A DNA stretch of 64,000 nucleotides from Streptomyces sp. NBC_00377 (lineage in GTDB: Bacteria; Actinomycetota; Actinomycetes; Streptomycetales; Streptomycetaceae). Below are positions 34,920 through 42,235 of the stretch, piece by piece. The stretch's first letter is position 1. Each line of letters begins with the position of its first letter. The notes beneath the pieces are model-generated. The model searched no databases. It worked only from the letters and a program-made list of their open reading frames with translations, and was not told where the DNA came from. The stretch lies in contig NZ_CP107958.1 of assembly GCF_036075115.1 (NCBI RefSeq), forward strand, positions 4,836,001 to 4,900,000. The letters run 5' to 3'. A program made the position numbers and the translations under genes.

Positions 34920-36446
34920 GTGCCACGTGGTGACGGTCGACTCAGTCATGATCTGCTCCCCGGCGAGAAGGGCCCCCAGGACGCTTGCGGCGTCTTCGGG
35001 GTCTGGGCTCCCGGTGAAGAGGTCGCCAAGCTCACTTACTTCGGGCTCTACGCCCTCCAGCATCGAGGTCAGGAATCCGCGGGAATCGCGGTCAGCAACG
35101 GCTCCCAGATCCTCGTCTTCAAGGACATGGGCCTCGTTTCCCAGGTCTTCGACGAGACCTCGCTCGGTTCGCTCCAGGGTCATATCGCGGTCGGACACGC
35201 CCGCTACTCGACCACCGGAGCCTCCGTGTGGGAGAACGCCCAGCCGACGTTCCGTGCCACCGCGCACGGCTCGATCGCGCTCGGCCACAACGGCAACCTC
35301 GTCAACACCGCCCAGCTCGCCGAGATGGTCGCCGACCTGCCCAAGCAGGAAGGCCGCACCCCGCGCGTCGCGGCGACCAACGACACCGACCTGCTCACCG
35401 CGCTGCTCGCGGCCCAGGTCGACCAGGACGGCAAGCCGCTGACCATCGAGGAGGCGGCCCACCAGATCCTCCCGCAGGTCAAGGGCGCCTTCTCGCTCGT
35501 CTTCATGGACGAGCACACCCTCTACGCAGGCCGCGACCCGCAGGGCATCCGCCCGCTGGTCCTCGGCCGCCTGGAGCGCGGCTGGGTGGTCGCCTCCGAG
35601 TCCGCCGCCCTCGACATCTGCGGTGCGGCCTACGTCCGTGAGATCGAGCCGGGCGAGTTCATCGCCATCGACGAGAACGGGCTGCGCAGCTCCCGGTTCG
35701 CGGAAGCGAAGCCCAAGGGCTGTGTCTTCGAGTACGTGTACCTGGCCCGCCCGGACACCGACATCGCCGGCCGGAACGTGTACCTCTCCCGCGTGGAGAT
35801 GGGCCGCAAACTCGCCAAGGAAGCGCCGGTCGACGCCGACCTGGTGATAGCGACCCCGGAGTCCGGCACCCCGGCCGCCATCGGTTACGCCGAGGCCTCC
35901 GGCATCCCCTTCGGCGCGGGTCTGGTGAAGAACGCGTACGTCGGCCGGACGTTCATCCAGCCCTCGCAGACCATCCGCCAGCTCGGTATCCGCCTGAAGC
36001 TGAACCCGCTGAAGGAAGTCATCAAGGGCAAGCGCCTGGTCGTCGTCGACGACTCGATCGTGCGCGGCAACACCCAGCGGGCCCTGGTCCGGATGCTCCG
36101 CGAGGCGGGCGCGGCCGAGGTCCACATCCGGATCTCCTCGCCGCCCGTGAAGTGGCCCTGCTTCTTCGGCATCGACTTCGCCACGCGCGCGGAGCTCATC
36201 GCCAACGGCATGACCATCGACGAGATCGGCACCTCGCTCGGCGCCGACTCCCTCTCCTACATCTCCATCGACGGCATGATCGAGGCGACCACCATCGCCA
36301 AGCCGAACCTCTGCCGCGCCTGCTTCGACGGCGAGTACCCGATGGAGCTCCCGGACCCCGAGCTGCTCGGCAAGCAGCTTCTGGAGACCGAGCTGGCGGC
36401 CGGTCCGGCAGCCACGGCCGCGGCCGACGCGATCCGTCGCCCGTAA
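34920..36446 (+). CDS. purF: Amidophosphoribosyltransferase
   Basis: The 508-residue enzyme catalyses the first committed step of purine synthesis, PRPP plus glutamine to phosphoribosylamine. After a short propeptide (VPRGDGRLSHDLLPGEKGPQ) comes the catalytic Cys in DACGVFGVWAPG. Other marks are LYALQHRGQESAGIAV, GHARYSTTG, and the PRPP-binding loop LVVVDDSIVRGNTQRALV. The CxxC cysteines near RISSPPVKWPCFFGIDF and PNLCRACFDGEYP suggest the Fe-S type. GTG 34920 gives the usual Streptomyces N-terminus. purM follows 37 bp later. Confidence 0.97.
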   Translation: MPRGDGRLSHDLLPGEKGPQDACGVFGVWAPGEEVAKLTYFGLYALQHRGQESAGIAVSNGSQILVFKDMGLVSQVFDETSLGSLQGHIAVGHARYSTTGASVWENAQPTFRATAHGSIALGHNGNLVNTAQLAEMVADLPKQEGRTPRVAATNDTDLLTALLAAQVDQDGKPLTIEEAAHQILPQVKGAFSLVFMDEHTLYAGRDPQGIRPLVLGRLERGWVVASESAALDICGAAYVREIEPGEFIAIDENGLRSSRFAEAKPKGCVFEYVYLARPDTDIAGRNVYLSRVEMGRKLAKEAPVDADLVIATPESGTPAAIGYAEASGIPFGAGLVKNAYVGRTFIQPSQTIRQLGIRLKLNPLKEVIKGKRLVVVDDSIVRGNTQRALVRMLREAGAAEVHIRISSPPVKWPCFFGIDFATRAELIANGMTIDEIGTSLGADSLSYISIDGMIEATTIAKPNLCRACFDGEYPMELPDPELLGKQLLETELAAGPAATAAADAIRRP

Positions 36447-36483
36447 GTCCCGCACGTTTCACCAACCCGAAAGATCCCAGGCA

Positions 36484-37596
36484 ATGTCTGCTGCATCTGA
36501 TCAGTCGACTGCGTCGACGGGCGCCTCCGGTGCATCCGGAACCGGTGCTTCCTACGCGGCTGCCGGCGTCGACATCGAAGCGGGCGACCGCGCCGTCGAG
36601 CTGATGAAGGAGTGGGTGAAGAAGACGCAGCGCCCCGAGGTCCTCGGCGGCCTCGGCGGTTTCGCCGGCCTCTTCGACGCCTCCGCCCTCAAGCGCTACG
36701 AGCGTCCCCTGCTCGCCTCCGCCACGGACGGCGTCGGCACGAAGGTCGACGTCGCGCGTCAGCTCGGTGTGTTCGACACCATCGGCCACGACCTGGTCGC
36801 GATGGTCATGGACGACATCGTGGTGTGCGGCGCAGAACCGCTGTTCATGACCGACTACATCTGCGTCGGCAAGGTCCACCCGGAGCGGGTCGCCGCCATC
36901 GTCAAGGGCATCGCCGAGGGCTGTGTGCTCGCCGGCTGTGCCCTGGTCGGCGGCGAGACGGCCGAGCACCCGGGCCTTCTGGGCGAGGACGACTTCGACG
37001 TCGCCGGCGCCGGTACGGGCGTCGTGGAGGCCGACCGGCTGCTCGGCCCGGATCGCATCCGCACGGGTGACACGGTGATCGCCATGGCGGCCTCCGGCCT
37101 CCACTCGAACGGGTACTCCCTGGTCCGGCACGTCCTGCTGAAGCAGGCCGGGCTGTCCCTGGAGGCGCGGATCGACGACCTCGGCCGCACGCTCGGCGAG
37201 GAGCTCCTGGAGCCCACCAAGATCTACTCGCTGGACTGCCTGGCGCTCACCCGCACGACGGACGTCCACGCCTTCTCGCACATCACCGGCGGCGGCCTCG
37301 CGGCCAACCTGGCCCGGGTGATCCCGGACGGGCTGCACGCCACCGTGGACCGCTCCACCTGGACCCCGGCCCCGATCTTCGACCTGGTCGGCAGGACCGG
37401 CTCCGTCGAGCGCCTGGAACTGGAGAAGACGCTGAACATGGGCGTCGGCATGATGGCGATCGTGCCCGAGGAGTCCACGGACGTGGCCCTGGCGACACTG
37501 GCCGACCGCGGCGTGCCGGCCTGGGTCGCCGGCGAGATCACCGAGCGCGGCGAACACCCGACCGGCGCGGAGCTGGTCGGGGACTACGCCCGCTGA
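36484..37596 (+). CDS. purM: Phosphoribosylformylglycinamidine cyclo-ligase (AIR synthetase)
   Basis: The 370-residue enzyme closes the imidazole ring to form AIR. After a Ser/Ala-rich leader come AAGVDIEAGDRAVELMKEWV, PLLASATDGVGTKVDVARQL, the motif MDDIVVCGAEPLFMTDYI, GGETAEHPGLLGEDDFDVAG and HITGGGLAANLARVIPDGLH. It is in an operon with purF. The leader (about 20 residues of Ser/Ala/Gly) is longer than in most bacteria. Confidence 0.97.
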   Translation: MSAASDQSTASTGASGASGTGASYAAAGVDIEAGDRAVELMKEWVKKTQRPEVLGGLGGFAGLFDASALKRYERPLLASATDGVGTKVDVARQLGVFDTIGHDLVAMVMDDIVVCGAEPLFMTDYICVGKVHPERVAAIVKGIAEGCVLAGCALVGGETAEHPGLLGEDDFDVAGAGTGVVEADRLLGPDRIRTGDTVIAMAASGLHSNGYSLVRHVLLKQAGLSLEARIDDLGRTLGEELLEPTKIYSLDCLALTRTTDVHAFSHITGGGLAANLARVIPDGLHATVDRSTWTPAPIFDLVGRTGSVERLELEKTLNMGVGMMAIVPEESTDVALATLADRGVPAWVAGEITERGEHPTGAELVGDYAR

Positions 37597-37661
37597 GGAG
37601 CCGGCGGGCCCGTGCCCGGGCAGGGGCCCGGGCCGGCGGGTGACCAGGTGGGCAGCACAAG

Positions 37662-37693
37662 ACCCGGTCGGTGACCGAAGTCACCGACCGGGT
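37662..37693. terminator. Bidirectional terminator, purM / DUF3073 gene
   Basis: Perfect 14-bp arms ACCCGGTCGGTGAC and its complement around a CGAA loop, between convergent genes. Confidence 0.88.
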
Positions 37694-37710
37694 GGATGCT
37701 CAGTACAAGG

Positions 37711-37971
37711 TCAAGCGCCGCGACGGTGTTGCGAGGAGTCCTCGCCATCATCCTCGTCGTCGTCCCCGTACAGCTCGGCGTACCGTGCGTACGGGTCGTC
37801 GTCTTGCTCATCGTCATCGTCATCGTCCTCGAATGGCTCACCATTCGGCGGAATATTCGATGGCGATGCGCCCAGCTCTTCGGCCAGGCGTGAGAGATCT
37901 GTCCCGCCGCTGTTGTACTTCAGCTGGCGGGCGACCTTCGCTTGCTTGGCCTTGGCCCGGCCGCGCCCCAT
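37711..37971 (-). CDS. DUF3073 small acidic protein
   Basis: The 86-residue protein begins MGRGRAKAKQAKVARQLKYN, the DUF3073 signature, then SGGTDLSRLAEELGAS, and ends with a very acidic tract (EDDDDDDEQDDDPYARYAEL, GDDDEDDGED). The basic head and acidic tail resemble RNA- or ribosome-associated small proteins, but no function is known. ATG 37971 follows GAGGGGG. It is conserved downstream of purM in actinobacteria. Confidence 0.88.
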   Translation of the reverse strand: MGRGRAKAKQAKVARQLKYNSGGTDLSRLAEELGASPSNIPPNGEPFEDDDDDDEQDDDPYARYAELYGDDDEDDGEDSSQHRRGA

Positions 37972-38281
37972 GGCTCGACCCCCTCAACGACGGGGCTCGA
38001 CGGCCCCAGGTTGACACGCGTTCATGATCCAGGACGGTCCCTCCGTGGAGAGCCCGTCGTAGGGCTCCCACGGTACCTGAGCCCACGCCCGTACGGTACG
38101 TCGCCCGTCGTACGCGCGTGTGCGCAGCACTTTTGGGTCGCCCCGTCCTCGCTGGTCAGTGGCGATTTTAACCACTAATCGGCGGCCGACCCGCCCGGAG
38201 GAGTGAGAGTTCTCTCCAACTTTCCACCGGGCGGTACCGCCGAAACCCCCGGACGGGGCGCCCAGGCGCCCTGCCGGAGCG
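37972..38281. other. Intergenic region between DUF3073 gene and vdh
   Basis: About 310 bp, no gene seen. It holds the promoter of the DUF3073 gene and the 3' side of vdh. A TTTTAACCACTAATC patch at 38165-38180 is the only AT-rich part. Confidence 0.5.
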
Positions 38282-39382
38282 TCACCAGCCGCGTGCGCGG
38301 GCGGCCTCGTGCATCCGCTGTTCGGCGATCCGGTCGGCCGCCGCGGCCGGCGGAATCCCGTCTTCCTTCGCACGTGCGAAGATGGCCAGGGTGGTGTCGA
38401 AGATCTTCGCGGCCTTCGCCCTGCACCGCTCGAAGTCGAAACCGTGCAGTTCGTCGGCGACCTGGATGACCCCGCCGGCGTTCACCACGTAGTCCGGCGC
38501 GTAGAGGACCCCGCGGTCGGCGAGGTCCTTCTCCACGCCCGGGTGGGCGAGCTGGTTGTTGGCCGCGCCGCAGACGATCTTCGCCGTCAGCATCTGGACC
38601 GAGTCGTCGTTCAGCGCCCCGCCCAGCGCGCAGGGGGCGTAGATGTCGAGCCCGTCGATCCCGATCAGCCGCTCGGTGTCGGCGACCACACCGACAGACG
38701 GGTGCTTGTCGGCGATCCGGCGCACGGCTTCCTGGCGGACGTCCGTGATCACGACCCGGGCGCCCTCCTCCAGCAGGTGCTCCACCAGGTGGTGGCCGAC
38801 CTTGCCCACACCCGCGATGCCGACCGTACGGTCCCGCAGCGAGGGGTCGCCCCACAGGTGCTGTGCGGAGGCCCGCATGCCCTGGTACACGCCGAAGGCC
38901 GTCAGCACGGACGAGTCGCCGGCCCCGCCGTTCTCGGGCGAGCGCCCGGTGGTCCAGCGGCACTCGCGCGCCACGACGTCCATGTCGGCGACATAGGTGC
39001 CGACGTCGCAGGCGGTCACGTACCGGCCGCCGAGCGAGGCCACGAAACGGCCGTACGCGAGCAGCAGCGCCTCGGTCTTGATCGTGTCGGGATCGCCGAT
39101 GATCACAGCCTTGCCGCCGCCGTGGTCCAGACCGGCCATGGCGTTCTTGTACGACATCCCGCGCGCGAGGTTCAGCGCGTCGGCGACGGCCTCCGCCTCG
39201 GTCGCGTACGGGTAGAAGCGGGTACCGCCCAGGGCGGGGCCCAGAGCGGTGGAGTGGAGGGCGATGACGGCCTTGAGGCCGCTGGCGCGATCCTGGCAGA
39301 GCACGACTTGCTCATGACCGCCCTGGTCCGAGTGGAACAGGGTGTGCAGTACATCAGCAGGTGCGCCGGAAACGTCGGTCAC
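38282..39382 (-). CDS. vdh: Valine (Leu/Val/Phe) dehydrogenase
   Basis: The 366-residue NAD-dependent enzyme deaminates branched-chain amino acids, supplying acyl-CoA precursors for antibiotics. It begins MTDVSGAPADVLHTLFHSDQ. The catalytic Lys is in MSYKNAMAGLDHGGGKAVII, substrate parts in TACDVGTYVADMDVVARECR, and the NAD-binding motif is VGIAGVGKVGHHLVEHLL. It is closely similar in sequence to S. coelicolor Vdh as I recall it. GTG 39382 has GGGAG 8 nt upstream; the longer frame to 39577 is not coding. Confidence 0.95.
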   Translation of the reverse strand: MTDVSGAPADVLHTLFHSDQGGHEQVVLCQDRASGLKAVIALHSTALGPALGGTRFYPYATEAEAVADALNLARGMSYKNAMAGLDHGGGKAVIIGDPDTIKTEALLLAYGRFVASLGGRYVTACDVGTYVADMDVVARECRWTTGRSPENGGAGDSSVLTAFGVYQGMRASAQHLWGDPSLRDRTVGIAGVGKVGHHLVEHLLEEGARVVITDVRQEAVRRIADKHPSVGVVADTERLIGIDGLDIYAPCALGGALNDDSVQMLTAKIVCGAANNQLAHPGVEKDLADRGVLYAPDYVVNAGGVIQVADELHGFDFERCRAKAAKIFDTTLAIFARAKEDGIPPAAAADRIAEQRMHEAARARGW

Positions 39383-39569
39383 TGTGGTGACTCCCGGGTG
39401 TCTAGCGGCGGGCGGGACGCAGGCACCGTAAGGGTGGCGGGCCTGTGGTCCGAGAGTAGAGCCTGTGTGGCCCGCCGCTCTCGCAGTGTCGGGGATCACC
39501 TTCTCCCGGAGTACCTGCATGGGACGATTCGCAGGGTTTCCCGTTCGGCCCAGGGGGGAGGGAGCAGGC

Positions 39570-40412
39570 GTGCCCAAGGTGTCCTCGGTGATCGTTCCGT
39601 ACGCGGTCTATCTGCGCGTGTACGAGCCGCTGGCCGCCTTCTCCGAGCCCGAGCGCACCCACTGGGAGCGCTACGCACGCCGCTCCGACCGCCCCTCGTA
39701 CCAGGACGAGCTGCGCCGCTCGCTGGCCGACCTGCTGCCCACCCCGCCGGTCGTGGTGCCCGTGCACGAGAGTGGCGACGCGTTCGTGGCCGAGGTGGGC
39801 GGGGTGCTCTGCGTCTGCCCCTGGCGCACCCGGCTGCGCGGCTGGCTGGCCCTGAGCGAGCTGGACGACGAGCTGCCCCGGACGGTCCTGGAGGCGGCGC
39901 TCCCCGAAGTGGTGCGGCTGGAGGCCGCCAAGGACCACGAGCGGTGGCTGCAACGCAACCCCGACGCCCGCCCGTGGATCCGCACCGCGGTCTGGCAGGT
40001 GCCGCTGAACTGGTTCGTGCTCGTCTCCGACGAGGAGCGGGAGTACGAGAAGGGGACGGCGGAGGTCGCCCCCGTGCTGCGGTACCGCACACCGATGGTG
40101 CAGGCGCGGCGCCGGGTGGCCCGGTCGCTGCGGACGCTGAAGGACGCCATGGACGGGGGACCGCTCATCGACGGCCTGGTGGACGTGGGCCGCTGGCTCG
40201 AGGAGTTCCACCCGCGTTCGCTGGTGGAACTGGACTACGGCGGTCTGGTGCATGTGCTGCCCGCGGGTGAGCTGGAGGACGATCACTCCGCGAAGGACGT
40301 CGCCGAGGGGATCGAGGCGCTGCGGACCGGGGACGGCGCGGCGGCCGGCGAGGCGTACGCACGGCTGGTGGAGCGGTGGCGGGCGGTACGCGACCGGCGC
40401 TCGGCCAACTGA
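39570..40412 (+). CDS. Conserved Streptomyces protein of unknown function
   Basis: The 280-residue product starts MPKVSSVIVPYAVYLRVYEP and has no signal peptide or membrane segment. Recognisable blocks are HWERYARRSDRPSYQDELRR, VLCVCPWRTRLRGWLALSEL, VWQVPLNWFVLVSDEEREYE and SLRTLKDAMDGGPLIDGLVD. The last third is helical and acidic. It is divergent from vdh and lies upstream of bldC in Streptomyces genomes, so a link with regulation or development is possible but unproven. GTG 39570 follows GGGGAGGGA. Confidence 0.8.
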   Translation: MPKVSSVIVPYAVYLRVYEPLAAFSEPERTHWERYARRSDRPSYQDELRRSLADLLPTPPVVVPVHESGDAFVAEVGGVLCVCPWRTRLRGWLALSELDDELPRTVLEAALPEVVRLEAAKDHERWLQRNPDARPWIRTAVWQVPLNWFVLVSDEEREYEKGTAEVAPVLRYRTPMVQARRRVARSLRTLKDAMDGGPLIDGLVDVGRWLEEFHPRSLVELDYGGLVHVLPAGELEDDHSAKDVAEGIEALRTGDGAAAGEAYARLVERWRAVRDRRSAN

Positions 40413-40507
40413 GACCGCGGAGGCCGGCGCCGGCGCACCGGGCCGCCGTCGGCGCTGCGCCGGTGCTGTGACCTGACGATGTGACAGATGCGACAGCGCT
40501 TTCATTA

Positions 40508-40521
40508 GTGACGCAGGTCAC
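40508..40521. promoter_or_regulatory. Candidate Crp-binding motif
   Basis: GTGACGCAGGTCAC fits the Streptomyces Crp consensus GTG-N6-G-N-CAC exactly. It is about 500 bp before bldC and 95 bp after the preceding gene. Confidence 0.4.
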
Positions 40522-40771
40522 GGCCGTGACGCGGCCGAACAGCGTACGGTCAACCGCACTTCACGGAACTGACGGGACGTAGATCCCCGATCCGGGCTTA
40601 TGTCCCAAGGGTGACGGAACGCACGTACACGACCCTTGCGCCGCTTGCCCCTCCTCGTGCCAAAATAGGACAAGGAGTCCGGGGAGGGCTCCGTCCGCCT
40701 GCTTATGCTCCACTGTGGGGGGAAATCTCAGCATTACAGCGCTTTGGGGGGTCTGATGCCTCCTGATCGCC

Positions 40772-40790
40772 CTGTGACTGATCGTCACAG
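40772..40790. promoter_or_regulatory. Inverted repeat in the bldC upstream region
   Basis: CTGTGAC-TGATC-GTCACAG is a perfect 7-bp-arm palindrome. It resembles a Crp site but with one extra spacer base, so another regulator is possible. Confidence 0.45.
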
Positions 40791-40991
40791 TGGCGTGACT
40801 GTCCGCTATGGCATGGTCCATCGGCTTCCGTCGCCGATGAACACCTGGGGGGCAATTCCATCGGTTTGGCCGACGCGGCTGGACGGATGGTGTAGTTGTA
40901 GTGCCGAGGACAAGCCGTTCGTCCTATAACCGACTCGACCCGCATCCGCCATTTCGGGCAACGCGGGTCAAGGTGCAGAATTTAGAGGAAA

Positions 40992-41013
40992 GAACCGAGA
41001 ACGATCGGTTCTC
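40992..41013. promoter_or_regulatory. Inverted repeat next to the bldC ribosome binding site
   Basis: GAACCG/CGGTTC (40992-40997, 41006-41011) and GAGAAC/GTTCTC (40997-41002, 41008-41013) interlock, 7 bp before GAGGAGG. It could be an operator or an RNA hairpin affecting bldC translation. Confidence 0.4.
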
Positions 41014-41028
41014 CCGAGGAGGCCGCTC

Positions 41029-41235
41029 ATGACCGCTCGCACCCCTGATGCTGAGCCGCTGCTGACCCCGGCTGAGGTCGCCACCATGTTCCGTGTCGAC
41101 CCCAAGACGGTCACACGGTGGGCGAAGGCCGGCAAGCTCACGTCGATTCGTACGCTCGGCGGACACCGCCGTTATCGCGAGGCAGAGGTCCGCGCACTGC
41201 TTGCGGGTATCCCGCAGCAGCGCAGCGAGGCCTGA
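41029..41235 (+). CDS. bldC: Developmental regulator BldC (MerR-like)
   Basis: The 68-residue protein MTARTPDAEPLLTPAEVATM has a winged helix-turn-helix (VDPKTVTRWAKAGKLTSIRT, GGHRRYREAEVRALL) and no effector domain. This is BldC, which binds DNA as head-to-tail oligomers and controls the timing of Streptomyces sporulation and antibiotic production. GAGGAGG lies upstream of ATG 41029. A strong terminator follows. Confidence 0.97.
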   Translation: MTARTPDAEPLLTPAEVATMFRVDPKTVTRWAKAGKLTSIRTLGGHRRYREAEVRALLAGIPQQRSEA

Positions 41236-41351
41236 ACAAGTGAATAACCGGGCAACACGTCAGGTTCCCCCACCTGTGCGGACGCCCGAAACCTAGCTAC
41301 AAGCGACGTGGGTCCTGCCCCAACAGGCCCCTCGCCCACGGGAACGTCGTC

Positions 41352-41391
41352 GATCGCGCTGGACTCCGCCGGGTCCAGCGCGATCTTTTTT
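41352..41391 (+). terminator. Intrinsic terminator after bldC
   Basis: 13-bp arms GATCGCGCTGGAC / GTCCAGCGCGATC (41352-41364, 41373-41385) followed by T6. It is the most canonical terminator in the window. Confidence 0.95.
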
Positions 41392-41712
41392 GTGCGCTTG
41401 GGGCCGCTTCGGCTCGCTGGACGGGTCGCATCCGGTGACTCTGTGAGCGGCCTTGTCGGAGTCTGGGGAGGCTCTGGGAGGGTTCCGGGAGGCATCCTCC
41501 TGAGTGGTGCAATTGCACATATAAAATTGACCAGTTGTAGGAGCCTGGTAAGAACCCGGGTTTTCAAAACTCATGCGGTGACTCCCGTCACATGCCGAGA
41601 GCCTTGTTGCCTCCGATTCATGTGCGCTAAAGGAGGCTCGTTCTCCAGCGCCCCCTGCGGGCAGGGCCGTTGAGGCGGACGTCGGTGCGGCGGGCGGCCC
41701 TGAGAGCGCCGA
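41392..41712. other. AT-rich intergenic patch downstream of bldC
   Basis: About 320 bp. It includes a perfect 12-bp palindrome GTGCAATTGCAC (41507-41518) followed by ATATAAAATTGACC, very AT-rich for this genome. A 31-codon cysteine-rich frame (41578-41673) follows but its codon use does not look coding. No firm gene. Confidence 0.5.
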
Positions 41713-41904
41713 TCACGCACGCGACGGGCTCTCGCCCTCCACGGCCGTCTCGGGGGTCTCCGCGCCCCGTGGGGCGCCGTCCATCGCCAGTCGCTGGAGG
41801 CGGTGGCAGATCGGGCAGTGGCGGGTCAGGTGCCGGTAGGGCGTCGCGGCCGACAGATGTGCGCGAAGCAGGGCCCGCGTCTCGTGCCTGACCGATTCCC
41901 CCAT
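41713..41904 (-). CDS. DUF6274-family small protein
   Basis: The 63-residue protein starts MGESVRHETRALLRAHLSAA and has TPYRHLTRHCPICHRLQRLA, in which C-P-x-C-H with nearby His could bind zinc. The tail is acidic. The family, as I recall it, is found only in Streptomyces and has no known role. ATG 41904 is preceded by GGAGGTGA. Confidence 0.75.
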   Translation of the reverse strand: MGESVRHETRALLRAHLSAATPYRHLTRHCPICHRLQRLAMDGAPRGAETPETAVEGESPSRA

Positions 41905-41992
41905 GCCTCACCTCCGTCGGGGCCGCGCGGAAACGGGCCCTGAGTTCTGGGGTACCGGCGGAAGGTGGCAGCGTCAAGAGTGCGGCGACAAC

Positions 41993-42028
41993 GCAGAGAG
42001 CCCGGATCCGAAGATCCGGGCTCTCTGC
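41993..42028. terminator. Terminator of tRNA-Asp
   Basis: Perfect 16-bp stem (41993-42008 with 42013-42028) and CGAA loop, just downstream of the minus-strand tRNA-Asp. Confidence 0.88.
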
Positions 42029-42033
42029 TACTG

Positions 42034-42108
42034 CGGTCCTGACGGGATTTGAACCCGCGGCCTCCACCTTGACAGGGTGGCGAGCACTCCAAACTGCTCC
42101 ACAGGACC
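42034..42108 (-). tRNA. tRNA-Asp (GTC), copy 1
   Basis: 75 nt on the minus strand; acceptor GGTCCTG with CAGGACC, anticodon loop CTGTCAA, T loop GTTCAAATC. The same sequence recurs at 46418-46492. Confidence 0.95.
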
Positions 42109-42235
42109 TGGAGCTCCCACCCGGACCCGGAGGAACTGGGGGATTTTCGCGGCACTTGATGTTGTGCTGTGCTGCGAGAAGGACTGTACAGGAGGGTGAG
42201 CCCGTCGGTCGAACTCACCCTGTGTACGGCTGCCG

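Larger units (their letters stand above)
40413..41028. other. Long regulatory region upstream of bldC
   Basis: 616 bp without a convincing gene. It holds a Crp-type motif (40508-40521), a perfect CTGTGAC/GTCACAG inverted repeat (40772-40790), a TATAAC -10-like hexamer (40926-40931) and an inverted repeat beside the bldC ribosome binding site (40992-41013). A 74-codon open frame (40705-40929) has poor codon bias and is probably not a gene. Confidence 0.6.

Noticed and set aside
40705..40929. A 74-codon open frame upstream of bldC.
   Set aside because: Third-position GC is not raised as in true genes here, there is no ribosome binding site and the product is not recognisable. It crosses a palindrome and the -10 region.
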